NCBI GenBank assembly: GCA_031835245.1
Contig: JAVKOQ010000368.1
Span: 1 to 50,144 of the forward strand
Direction: 5' to 3'
Source: Balamuthia mandrillaris
Lineage: Eukaryota; Discosea; Longamoebia; Balamuthiidae
Length of the DNA: 50,144 bases
Positions 1 to 9,937 of this stretch are shown here, piece after piece. The translations under genes and the position numbers were made by a program. Positions within the stretch are counted from its first letter, which is position 1; each line of letters begins with the position of its first letter. Under the pieces are notes generated by a model. It made no database searches. It was not told the DNA's origin and saw only the letters and a program-made list of their open reading frames with translations.

Positions 1-1021
1 TGATTAGTTCTTTTTAATCTTTTTTTTCTTTTCTCTTTTTCTTCCTTTTTGGTTTGCAAACAGTGATATCACTAGCTAGAAGTAGTTAAATTTTTTCAAT
101 GTCAAATTGAAGTAGGTACTGAGTTCATTTTGGTGTAATGCAAAGTGTCTTTTTTTTTTCTTCTTTCATATTTTTTCTTTTTTTTCTTTTTTTATTCACT
201 TTTTTTTTTTAATAACTTAGAAAATCAACTACAGACTTGATAATTCTGTTTTTTTACTTTTTAACAAAAATAATATTTTCTTTTTTACTTTTTCTTCTTG
301 TTTAAACAATCACAAAAATAACACTCAACTAAAACACAACAATAAAATCTTCTTCTTGTTTTCTTTCTTTTATTTTTTTTGAAATAATTTTTTTTTGATC
401 CTTTGTCCCTTTTTATGTTAATTGGTGAAGTCAACTAATATATTTAAAATAAAAAACTTTTAAAAAAAAACCACTCCAGAGTCAGGTTGTCCTTCTAAGT
501 GACTATTCTTCTCTATGCCAACAGACCTTTCCAAAGGAACCCAATCTCAATGCAATATTTCAACGGTTATCTCCTTCTTCAAGTGAATGTAGGAATGAGA
601 AGTGGGTGGGCCCATGCAACCATTTTGTCTTAACGGAAAGATATGGCAAGGCAGTGCCCCTGTTCCAACAACCTTCAGCACTGTTCTTTCACCAGTACTA
701 AGTGCTTTCAATTATTGGTTCATATGTAACAACGTAAGTCAAAGACTTAGGTTAATCTCCCCTTCTTTTCCCTGGAGCTTTCGAAAAATATAATGTTTTT
801 TTCGCCCTTTTAAATAGATATCCTTCGATAGCGCCTTTCTATTATGGTTTTCCATTAATTTCTTGTCGACATGTCTACAAAAATCTAAAATTTAACTCCT
901 CAAACATTTTTTTTACAATTAAAGTTTATTTTTTTATTTTTTCACAAACAGTTCACACTTTTTCCACTTTATTTTCCCACTTCCTTTTTGATTGTTTTTT
1001 GATTTTTAAAAGTCTTTTTAA
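1..1021. other. AT-rich stretch without a recognised gene
   Basis: This stretch is dominated by T-runs and A-runs. A small open frame at 602-793 (63 codons) contains no motif I recognise and sits in slightly less AT-rich sequence (about 480-800), so that patch may be a relic of something inserted. No telomere-type repeat, terminal repeat or tRNA-like structure was found. If the recombinase gene that follows belongs to a mobile element, its left end may lie here or outside the window. Confidence 0.5.
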
Positions 1022-1048
1022 GTGAATTATTTTATTTTTCAATATTCT

Positions 1049-3023
1049 ATGTCAACAATATTATCTCCAACTGCAAAAAAAGTACATTGTATACTTTGTT
1101 TAGATTTGATTCCTTGTCCTCAATCAAATCAACTTTTTTGTAGTAAAAAATGTAAAAGGTTTGTTTTTTTTATTTTCATAGTATCTTTTTTAAATTATTA
1201 TTTCTTATTTATTTTTATTTTGCTTCAAAGGTCCTTTCATACTCAACAAAAACAAAAAATGAAAATTTCATCTTCATTTACTTCTTCTACAACTTCAACT
1301 TCTACTTTATCATCATCAATATTTTCTTCTTCATCTTCTTCTTCATCTTCTACTTCTTCTACTTCGTCTTCAATCATTCCTATTTTTTTTGATGAAAATG
1401 ATGATTTTGATAATGATAATGATAATGATAGTTTTTTTGCTACATCAGATGAAGAAGAAAAAGAGAAAGAAAGAGAAACAAAAGATGATGATTTTTATTT
1501 TTCTTCTTCTTCTTCATCTTCTTCTTCTTCTTTTTTAAACAAGTTAAAAACAACTTCAACAACGTCAACAACTACTTCTTCTCTTTTTATTGATTTGGTA
1601 AATTGTTCTTCTTCTTCAGAAAGTGAAGAAGAAAATGAATCAGATAAAACAAAAAGAAAAGAGAAAGTACAACCACAACAACAATCATCACAAGTACTAC
1701 CAACTACTACTCCATCAGCAAGAGTGTCTCGAGCTATTCGTATGCTTCCTTCTTTAACTTTAGAAAGATGGGAACACTTGATTGCAACTTCTTCAAGATG
1801 GAGTGATTCAACTTTGCGAAAACATGCTTGGGCCAGATTAATTTGGACAGCATTTTGTGATAATCTAAAACTCAAACCTTTTCCATTGGATGCAAACAAA
1901 CATCATCTTGGAGCATTTATGGAATGGTTGGTGATGACTGTTGGATATGCTTTGACTTCAGCAAAAGATGTTATTGTGGCAAGTTTGTATCGTATTCATA
2001 CAGAAGAAACGGGAGGAGAGCAAGTTCCACAAAAGATACGAGACACTGTAAATTTGGCGGCAAAGAAGTGCAAACAACGAGCTCCATCTTGTACAAGATC
2101 AGGAAGAATGAGAGATGCTTGTTTGAAAGATGATGTGATTCAAATCATAACGATGATTCCGGATGGTAAACGAAAAAAAGCAAGAGATGCCAGTTGTTGG
2201 TTGCATAGCGTAAGCACTGGAGCTAGAGCCATCACAGCTTCCAACATTCTTCTTGGACATTTTCATAACTTCATCATCCAAAATCCTTCTGATCCTCATA
2301 GCCTCTGCTTCTTTTCCCTTCTTCATCAAGTTACCAAAGGAAAACCAGGAGATTGGAATCACATGATTACTTTGGAAGGCTACATTCGTCCTCCTCCTCA
2401 CATCAACCCTACTGGAGACTTCATCTACTGGCTTAATCTTCATCTTCAAGAAACTCATTCTTTATCCTTAGAAGAGTTTTCTACTTGGAATCTTTCTTCT
2501 CAACAACAAGCCTCTTCTTTGTGGGGACTGAGTCCTGATGCTTTGAATGCCAGACTGAGAAAATGTGCTACCTTGGCTAACTATCCTTCAGGCCTTTTTA
2601 CTTTTCATTCATTGAGAGCTGGTTTTTTATGCACTGCTTTAATCAAGCAAGGATTAAATGATAGCCAACAAAGAAATGCAGTATTGGAATCAACTGCTTT
2701 TATTGCTGGTTGGCAGCCTTATGGACGTTCTCAACAACGCTATGTGAAAAGCACTGCTATTAAATCCATAGTTGCTAACAGATTAGTTTCTTCCTCAGGT
2801 ATTGGTTATTTTTGGTTTTTTTTCAGATAGATTGAAAAAAAAATAATTTCACTCTTTATTTCCTTTTATTTAGGTGAATCTTCAACTAGTTTAATGGATC
2901 CAACTTTAGTTACCAAAGAAGTATTTCATAATTTGAAAGAACCTTTGATTTCAAAATGGTCTTTACAAACTAATTATGAAGCTTTTTATGACAAAGTTAT
3001 GGAAAGGTTAAAACATTTTTTAC

Positions 3024-3060
<37 letters not shown>

Positions 3061-3689
3061 TGTACACACTTATTAACTTTAGTTTTTTTTTTTTGTTAAT
3101 TAGATTCCAAAGCAGAACTGATTTATCCAAGTCAGATCATGCTAAATTATGTAAGTCTTTGTGGCAAAAGTGTTTACATGCATGGGTGGACAATCATGAA
3201 GATGAAGTTGAAGAAGAGATAAGACAAGAAATAGAAGCTTTTAAGCAAAGAAATGATGTATCACCACCTCTTAATCACATCAAAACGATTGTTGGAAGAA
3301 GACATATTGCAAGCTTATTGGCAGGTAACCTTAAACTTTTGGATGAGCTTTTACAAGCATTCCTAGAACCTGCATTACCTCTTCTACAAAACCATTCACC
3401 TTTGAAGCAAGTACCTTACAAGAAACGAAAAAATGGACCCTTTCAACTTCAAACTTCTACTCCAAGAACTCGCATCAAAACATCCAATCATCGTCAATGT
3501 CAACCTTGGAGTGATGAAGAAACAAAAGAGTTGATTCATTTGCATCTTCATAAAAAAGCTAGTTGGGTTGAGATTGCATCAACTTTGCCTCAACAAATCA
3601 GGACTAATGTGGATTGCAAAGACAAATGGAGAAACTTATTGCTTAAGTATGGTAGTGAAGAAGCTATATGTCAACATTTTAATATTTAA
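1049..3689 (+). CDS. Crypton-like tyrosine recombinase with C-terminal telobox-type Myb domain
   Basis: Four exons fit in frame: 1049-1158, 1231-2798, 2874-3006 and 3104-3689 (798 aa; an in-frame ATG at 1022 would add 9). Residues about 8-35 hold a small zinc-finger-like Cys cluster ending in FCSKKC. A long Ser/Thr/Asp/Glu low-complexity region follows. The recombinase domain shows the R-(HxxR)-Y set: Arg in STGARAIT (about 2210-2235), FHSLRAGF (about 2602-2625) and a Tyr in QQRYVKS (codon 2741-2743), as in tyrosine recombinases and Crypton DNA transposons. The last exon carries a Myb/SANT domain (QPWSDEETKEL, then VDCKDKWRN at 3609-3635) resembling the telobox motif VDLKDKWRN of telomere-binding TRF-type proteins. 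The gene is far more AT-rich than those right of 7 kb. Intron 1 is 72 nt and stop-free, so its splicing is inferred. The frame is otherwise whole, with no internal stops. Confidence 0.8.
3026..3061. repeat. (TTA)n microsatellite inside intron 3 of the recombinase gene
   Basis: About eleven TTA units lie within the third intron (3007-3103), between donor and acceptor. Nothing suggests a function. Confidence 0.8.
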
Positions 3690-3941
3690 TTTTCTTTGTT
3701 TTTTATTTTCTATGTTTTATGTTGAAATGTTTTTATGATGTTAAGTTTTTTTTGATGTTGTTGTTATTTCTTTATCTTCAACATTTTTTTCTTAATATTT
3801 ATAAAAATATTTTAACAAACTTGATAGAAATTAACATTTAAAACAGTAGAAAAGAATAAGTAGATTTTTTATTGACTTAGTTTTTTTTCAATATTTCTTT
3901 AAGTTACACAAAGAGGCATGCTTAGGTTTAAGAGTACCCGC
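3690..3941. other. AT-rich 3' flank of the recombinase gene
   Basis: There is no gene here, only T-rich sequence up to the telomere-type repeat. The composition matches the recombinase gene, so this is probably still part of the same element or its 3' UTR. Confidence 0.45.
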
Positions 3942-3960
3942 CCCTAACCCTAACCCTAAC
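3942..3960. repeat. Interstitial telomere-type repeat, first block
   Basis: Three CCCTAA units plus a partial unit stand directly at the border between the AT-rich recombinase region and the purine-rich tract. The complement is TTAGGG, the telomere unit of animals, fungi and many amoebae. Confidence 0.85.
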
Positions 3961-4890
3961 AGGAAGGAAGAAAAGAAACAGAAAGAGAGAAAAAGGAATG
4001 AAAAGGAGAAACAAAAGCAGGTAGAAAGAGAAGGAAAAAAAAAGAAGAGGAGAGACAAAAAAAAGAGGAATGGAAGAAAAGAGAAATAAAGGGATGAAGA
4101 GAAAGGATAGAAGGAAGAAAGGATGAAAAGGAGAAACAGAAGGAGAAAGAAAGACGAGAGACAAAGGGATGAAGAGGAAGGATGAAAGAAGAAAGAAAAA
4201 AGAGGAATGGAGGGAAAGAAGATGAGAAAAAACAGAGGGAGAGAAAAAGAGGAGGGATGAAGGAAAAGAAAAAGAGAAGGAAGAGAGGAACAGAAGGAGA
4301 GATGAAGAAATGAAGGGATAGAGAGAAGAACAGAGAAAAAAATGGAGGAAGAGAGGGAGGAAAGGACAGAGAAAGAGATGAAGAAAAGAACAGAGGAAGA
4401 AAAGGAGGGAGGAAGGAAGGGATAGAGGGAGAAAAGGAAGAACAAAGGGAGGGAGAGAAAGAAAAAGAAAGAAAGAAAGGGAGGGACGAACAGAGGGATG
4501 GAGAAAGAGAGGAAGAAAAGGAGGGAAAAGGACAGAAAGAAAGGAAAAGAAAGAAGGAAAAAAGAAGAAAGAAAGGGAGAAAAGAAGGAAAGAAGGAAGG
4601 AAGGAACAGAGAAAGGAAGGGAGAGACAGAGAGAGGAACAGAAAAAAGAAATAATGGAAAGGAAAAAGGAAGGTACAAAGGAAGGGACAAAAGGAAAGAC
4701 AGAGGAAGAGAGGGAAAGAGAAACAAAGAGAAGGACCAAACAAAAGATAGAGAGAAAGAGGAAGAACTGGAGGGAAAGACAGAGAGACAGAGGGAAGGAG
4801 AAAGGAAGGAAAGAAGGTATGAAAGGAAAGACAGGGGGAAAAAGAGAAAAGAAGAGAAGGAGGGAGAAAGGAACAGAGGGAAAGAAGGAA
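3961..4890. repeat. Purine-rich low-complexity tract of about 0.9 kb
   Basis: The + strand is almost only A and G (GGAA, GAAAG and GGAGAGA mixtures, with few interruptions) for about 930 bases. Long open frames occur in several frames on both strands because a two-letter sequence rarely makes stops. They encode Lys/Glu/Arg or Ser/Phe/Leu strings and are not treated as genes. The tract begins exactly after the first telomere-type block. Confidence 0.9.
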
Positions 4891-5135
4891 CCTTCACTTT
4901 CTTCGTCCTCATTAGCATTCCTTCGCTTACGCTGTGCTGCTCTTTCTTCTTGTAGACCATGATTCATCTTTGGCAGTGCTCTTCCTTTCTTTTTTCTTTT
5001 GTACAAATAACTCACAAAATATTTCAAAATTGTTTTTATTAAACGATTTACAGACGCTGCGACCCGTTATGCGACCCAAAACAGATAATAGGCAAAACAC
5101 TATGATGCGACCTTGTTCTGGCCGCATTGCAGGGA
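4891..5135. other. Unassigned unique sequence between purine tract and second telomere block
   Basis: About 245 bases of mixed composition. The string TGCGACC occurs three times (near 5056, 5072 and 5105), which hints at a degenerate short repeat. No coding motif was recognised on either strand. Confidence 0.4.
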
Positions 5136-5151
5136 CCCTAACCCTAACCCT
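5136..5151. repeat. Interstitial telomere-type repeat, second block
   Basis: CCCTAACCCTAACCCT, in the same orientation as the block at 3942-3960 and about 1.2 kb away. It is followed by short TTGC/CTTG repeats. Confidence 0.85.
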
Positions 5152-5234
5152 GTTTTCTTGCTTGTTTGCTTGCTTGCTTGCTTCAATAATGTACCCTTAG
5201 GCCTTGCACTCTGCTAGAACGCTTTCTTTGTTAT

Positions 5235-5480
5235 AGCAGCAGCAGCAGCAGCAGCAATAGTAGTGGTAGTACCTGTAGCAGCAGCAGCAGCAGCAATTAT
5301 TGTAGTGTTTTATTTACTTTATTTCTTTTACTTAGTTATTCACATTATCTTGCCTTTTCTCTCTCTCTTTTTCTCTTTCATTCTTTCTCTGTTTTTAACT
5401 TTTTGTTTTTCTTTCTTTTTCTTTCTCTTTCTCTTTCTCTCTTCCTCTCTTTCTCTCTTTCTCTCTTTTTAACTTTTTCC
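5235..5480. repeat. CAG and CTTT/TCTC microsatellites
   Basis: Two (GCA)n runs (about 5235-5256 and 5277-5296) are followed by a long pyrimidine tract of CTTT and TCTC units (about 5355-5470). No gene was recognised. Confidence 0.8.
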
Positions 5481-5544
5481 TTATAGTCCCAATAAAGGAA
5501 AAAATTTATGATGTGAGGATATAATTACTTACTGTTTGGATAAA

Positions 5545-6720
5545 GAGAGAAGGAACAAGCAAGAACTCTGTAAAGCCACATGATGCCAAAAATGGTGGAA
5601 GACTTGAAAAAACATGTCTTGTGAGGCCTAAAGAGCATGACCTTAGTTGTTATACCCAAGTATATGGCCAAATCCAAGCCCTTACTCTAGGGATTGGAGA
5701 AAAGTAAACACTTCATTCAAAACTCGATCATTATAGCCTTGTACAAGGAGCAAACAGCAGAACATTATAATACCCTCCGCAAAGAAGTGAAGCCCTGGCT
5801 TGGCATTAGTGAGATATCACTAAAGCATAATGTCACAACCCGGCCTTGGGTCGTGCCAATCCCTCTCTCTCTTACAACGCTCACAAAGGAGAGATAAGAT
5901 TGGGGTGGTTCTTGGTTTGCTCTTATTAGAAAGACCCGCTTCGTGTGTACAGTTTCTCTCTCTAATTCTGTTATTCTCTCCTTTTTCCCTGTTTCCCCCT
6001 CTCTTTGAGAAACGCAATACTTAGAGATTCTGTTGATTGGCTGGCTGACGTCATCCTAGCAATCAGACCGGGATTGCGCCGCGTGACAATAACACTAAGG
6101 TACTTCAGTATGTAATGGCAAAATGGGCCAAGAAGCAGCTGATTTGTGGTGGAAAGGCAACCTAGAGACAGGCAGTAACAATGTTTTCCTACCAAAGGAG
6201 CTTGAAAAGACCATCCTGGTCATGGATTCAACTAATATCTACTTGGAAGGGAAACATACAGTCTCCAGGAAGGATGACAGTTGGAGCTATAAGGAAAATG
6301 GCCCTGGGCAGAGATACATGGTCATACTTGACCTTCAAAACCACGTCTGTGGCCTTTGGAGGGCTATTCACCGAAGACATATGATGGCCACTGGGTTTTG
6401 GCCAAAAGGGAGCACCTTGATAGCAGGAAGAGAGCTATTATTGTGGTAGATTGTCACTTTCATCTCTCACAAAGACACATTTGACAATATCAAGATAGTA
6501 ACACCTACACCTGAGCCAAAGAGCAAAAAAGGTCAACCAAAGCAGACTCTCTCAGAAGCAACCAAAACCAGGAATAGGAGAATATGAAGGCTTTGTGCTA
6601 AAGTCTTCCTTTGGTATCTAGAAGACCAAGTAGGGTGCACTGGCACAACCTTGGAGAAAAGAGGAGAAACAACAAACATATCTTGTTCACCTGGCAGCTG
6701 GAGTGCACAACTATAAGCTA
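5545..6720 (+). pseudogene. Decayed DDE transposase (DNA transposon relic)
   Basis: The clearest piece is the frame at 6123-6449. It contains a DDE-type core: MDST (first Asp), SRKDDSWSYKENGPGQRYM, and further on a degraded partner of the usual second-Asp motif (VVDCHFHL, about 6448-6472). After 6450 the similarity continues in changing frames (LAQPW and LVHLAAGVHNYKL near 6640-6720) with several stops. Upstream similarity (about 5545-5830) is weaker and also broken. The gene is further split by a 258-bp inserted MITE (5831-6088); removing that insert rejoins the flanks near YVMAKWAKKQ. The motif recalls Harbinger/IS5-like DDE nucleases as I remember them; the exact superfamily is uncertain. 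No terminal repeats of this transposon were identified. Confidence 0.65.
5831..6088. mobile_element. TGTCAC-ended MITE-like insertion with ATAA target duplication
   Basis: The element starts TGTCACAACCCGG and ends with the inverted copy GTGACA (reverse complement TGTCACGCGGCG). It is flanked on both sides by ATAA (5827-5830 and 6089-6092), so it looks like a 258-bp non-autonomous DNA element with short imperfect terminal inverted repeats and a 4-bp target duplication. It carries no open frame of note and is more GC-rich than its surroundings. It sits inside the transposase relic, so it is younger than that element. Confidence 0.65.
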
Positions 6721-7157
6721 TAGTAGGCCTTCAAAATGTTTATCTTTTGATACATCAATTCAAATAATAATTTCTCTATAATCCCAACTCTACAACATTT
6801 AGTTTGAACCTGGGGCTCACTGTGATGGCAAAGATGATAGCAATGTGTAATGAGGCTGCTGAAAGACAGCCCCAAGGCTGCGCCATTCCTTGGCAGAGAC
6901 AAAGGTAGCAGCACTGTGCAGGACAGACAACCACTGACTCTGACCAACCAACAGTTGGACAGTTCATTTCCTTATTTAATTTGTGTCGACCAAATACAGC
7001 ACTGTTTGTGTACACGAGCTGCACGTCCGCCGTTAACCGGAAGGACGGGAGTTTGGCGCCAAAAACCACAGCAAACCAAAGCAACAGCACTTCAACTTTG
7101 TCGTTTTCTTTTTTTGCACTCCTCCACCGCAAAGTCACACACACACCCACACCAAAA
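6721..7157. other. Intergenic region upstream of the Crinkler-like gene
   Basis: No gene was recognised. The last 150 bases become GC-richer and contain a short CA-rich stretch (about 7135-7152) just before the ATG at 7158, which is likely the 5' leader and core promoter of the next gene. No clear TATA box was found. Confidence 0.4.
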
Positions 7158-9716
7158 ATGGCGGATGAGGCACCAGGGTCGGCGACAAAGATGAAGTGGC
7201 AAGAGTATAAGATTGCCAACTTCTGCGATGGCCTAGAAAAACAGGATGCAACACTTCGCAACATGACCTTTGGTCAGCTTATGCGCCACAACGAGGAAGC
7301 GTTGGCTCAAATAGCAGGCGGGAACATCAACACGCAGGTAAGTTATCTCCCCCTTCTCCTCTCTCCCCAAAAAAAAATGATTATAGCACTGTATGTAATC
7401 CATTTCATTTGGATTGGAAAAAAACCTAGTCCGCCCTCCGGCTGCTGAGGGAACACACAGAGAATTACAAGTTCTGGGCAGACTCCTTGAACGACAACCA
7501 GCAAATCTTCTCCCTCGGTAGTCGAGCCTACTTCGTGATCACCCCACAGCTCCTTCAGACCCTGCCCCAGTCAGCCAAGGAGCTGTTCCCTGGGGATGAG
7601 TACATCAAGACCCACCCGGTGGAGGCCTTGCGTGAAGTTTTCGAGGTTCTCGCCGATGCTGAGGTGGACTGTGGTCGTTTTGGTCTGCCCATGCTCGACC
7701 TTGACCATCGTGAAGAAGCCTTGAACGACTTGGCTCAACTCGTAGGGCAGCTCCACTCAGGCAAGGCCAACGGTAACGGGCGCACCGGACGAATACTCTT
7801 GGGTCCAAAGGGAACCGGCAAGTCTGCGTTCATACAGGCCCTTGCCATTGCTGCGGCCCTGCTTTATCCGGGTCTGACTGTTGTCTACATCAACTATGCG
7901 GCGGTGGTGCACAGCAAGTCGGCCCCCATCTCGCCGGCAAAGATGCTCTATTACGCGTACCTCTGTTCGAAGGGCGACGCGGGTGCGTTGGCAAACTCGT
8001 CCGACTTCTTCCCTGACGAGAGGTGGGAGTGGCACCACATCTACAACAAGCTGCTGGCATCCGAGCAACGGTTCCTGATCATCGCGGATGAATTCAACAA
8101 GGTCTACTCTGCGAAGGACCTGGGCGACGTCGTGGCGCACTTTCACTCCATCGGAATGGCGACCGAGGGTCGAGTTTCTGCCGTGCTGTCTGGCAGTAGC
8201 GCAGCCCTGTTCAACTTGTGTTATGCACATATCGATGGCGACACTCGTGCGAATTATCCTACCTACAATGGGGTTAGCCTTAACTCAGGACGCTACACCG
8301 ATCTGCGCATGAAGCCCGCCCGCGGCAAGGAACAATTTCACGCCGTACTCAAACACATCCTGCAGGCGGCGAAGCAAGGACACAAAGATCACCAGTTCTT
8401 TAATGAACGGGACCTCGCTAAGATCGAGCAGTGCCTCAGCGACGAACGCCGGTGCATGCAGCTCTACGCCATCACGGGGGGCAAATTCAGGTATCTCAAG
8501 GAGAGTTTCGACAACGACAACGACTCGGATGGGTCCGCTGCCTACTCGGCACTTGTCAGACGTATCGTTCGCGAGTTTGGCGAGCAATGGACATCTGATA
8601 AGCAATTCGTGGTGGTGATGAAGAAGCTCGTGGAAAAGAAGGATGCCATCCGTGCCGCTGTCCGTGAGAACAAAGACACCGCCGACAAGTCGTTCTGGGC
8701 AGAGGTCTGGCTAGAAGCCAAGGAGCTCGCTGAGGCTGGCCTCACGGAGCGCCACATCTACGAGCTCGGCGACAAGAATCTTCTCTTTGTGGATTCGACC
8801 AAGGCTGGTCTGCGAGTCACGTTCGAAACAGGTATACAGGAGGACTTATGCAGGGTTAGTGCCCACTTTTCTATAATCCATCCACCAGTAGTTTCTATCT
8901 AATTCACTTTCCCTTTGCACATTATGACAAGGCTCGAATGGAAGAAGTGTCTCTCGACGCTTACTGCTGCATATGCCTACGCTACCCGTACGGGCAGCTT
9001 GGCATTGACGCCGAGGACCTCGTGCTCAAGTCACTCTCCCACAACTGCCAGCAAGCTGGTTTGCCAGCCGCCAAGCATGGCGGGCGACGCTTCTCTATGT
9101 TGCCTTGTGTAAATAAGAACAGGATCACGATACTGCAGCATCTCTCTTCCAAGGACATGGTGGTTTGTGGCAGCAAAAACCTCTTGATGGAGGGTACCTC
9201 ACGGATAGTCTCCAAGACGCGCGAGAAGCTCAAACGCCTGCAATCCACTTTGCCGCAGAACGAGTTCTTTAAAGAGCACCCTGACATACACGGAGCAGGT
9301 GCTTCTATTTCTGTTTCCTGTTTTCCTTTTTGCCTCTGCTGATGTTAGTCTGCGTTTGTTTTACAGATGCAATCCTCTTCACCAAGGAGAATACATCGTT
9401 ATGCGTGAAACGATTCCAAATTAAGCTTGGGCAATCGGAGATCGACGAGAAAGACGCAAATGAGATGGTGGGCAAGCTGCAGAAGGGCGACGTGGTAGTG
9501 CGCGAGATACTCAAAGCGATTCCTGAGTGCCCGGAACCGATCATCGAGCATTACCTCATCACGACACGCACTCTCAAAGATAAGGCCGATAAGTACTTCA
9601 AGGACAACAATGTGACGGTTTTGGGGCGCAAGGAGATGTATCCAGTTTGGCTGGATGATATCAAGCAGTTTGATTGCTCCATTGGTCTTGGCGTGTACTG
9701 TGATTTCTCTGGGTGA
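7158..9716 (+). CDS. Crinkler/RHS-like P-loop ATPase
   Basis: Exons 7158-7337, 7430-8854, 8932-9298 and 9367-9716 join in frame (about 773 aa). A Walker A motif, GPKGTGKS, lies near residue 185, and FLIIADEFNKVY about 80 residues later looks like Walker B. This arrangement, followed by an alpha-helical middle and a C-terminal domain ending in VTVLGRKEMYPVWLDDIKQFDCSIGLG, matches the ATPase-plus-nuclease-like layout described for Crinkler (CRN) and trypanosome RHS proteins. The N-terminus is short and lacks both a signal peptide and the LxLFLAK header of oomycete CRNs, so secretion is not indicated. The gene is GC-richer than its left neighbours and lies next to transposon debris, as such genes often do. 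No breaks were seen. Family assignment is from memory of motifs; the substrate is unknown. Confidence 0.75.
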
Positions 9717-9937
9717 AAGTGATATAAAACTTGCCAACGTTTTGAAGTGTACTTGTCCCTTCGCTCGCTTTGTTCATGCATTTGCGCAGCTGAATGGTCT
9801 CGTCTTACCAAAGATGATTTACAAAAGAAATTTGGCAATTTGGCTGGGAGTGCCATTTACCACGCTTTCCAGAGGTTGGAAATTTTACCGCACCATCTCT
9901 CACACTGGAATTACACAGTAGTATTTTTATTGGCGCC
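9717..9937. other. Convergent 3' spacer between CRN-like gene and INTS3
   Basis: This is 221 bases between two stop codons on opposite strands. It must hold both transcript ends; no other signal was recognised. Confidence 0.6.

Noticed and set aside
602-793. 63-codon open frame in the AT-rich left end
   Set aside because: No motif, no clear partner exon and no similarity that I recognise; it is kept only as a note in the region description.
3888-5027. Several long overlapping open frames on both strands coding Ser/Phe/Leu or Lys/Glu/Arg-rich proteins
   Set aside because: They are by-products of a purine-only tract, which rarely makes stop codons. There is no domain, no splice logic and no consistent frame.
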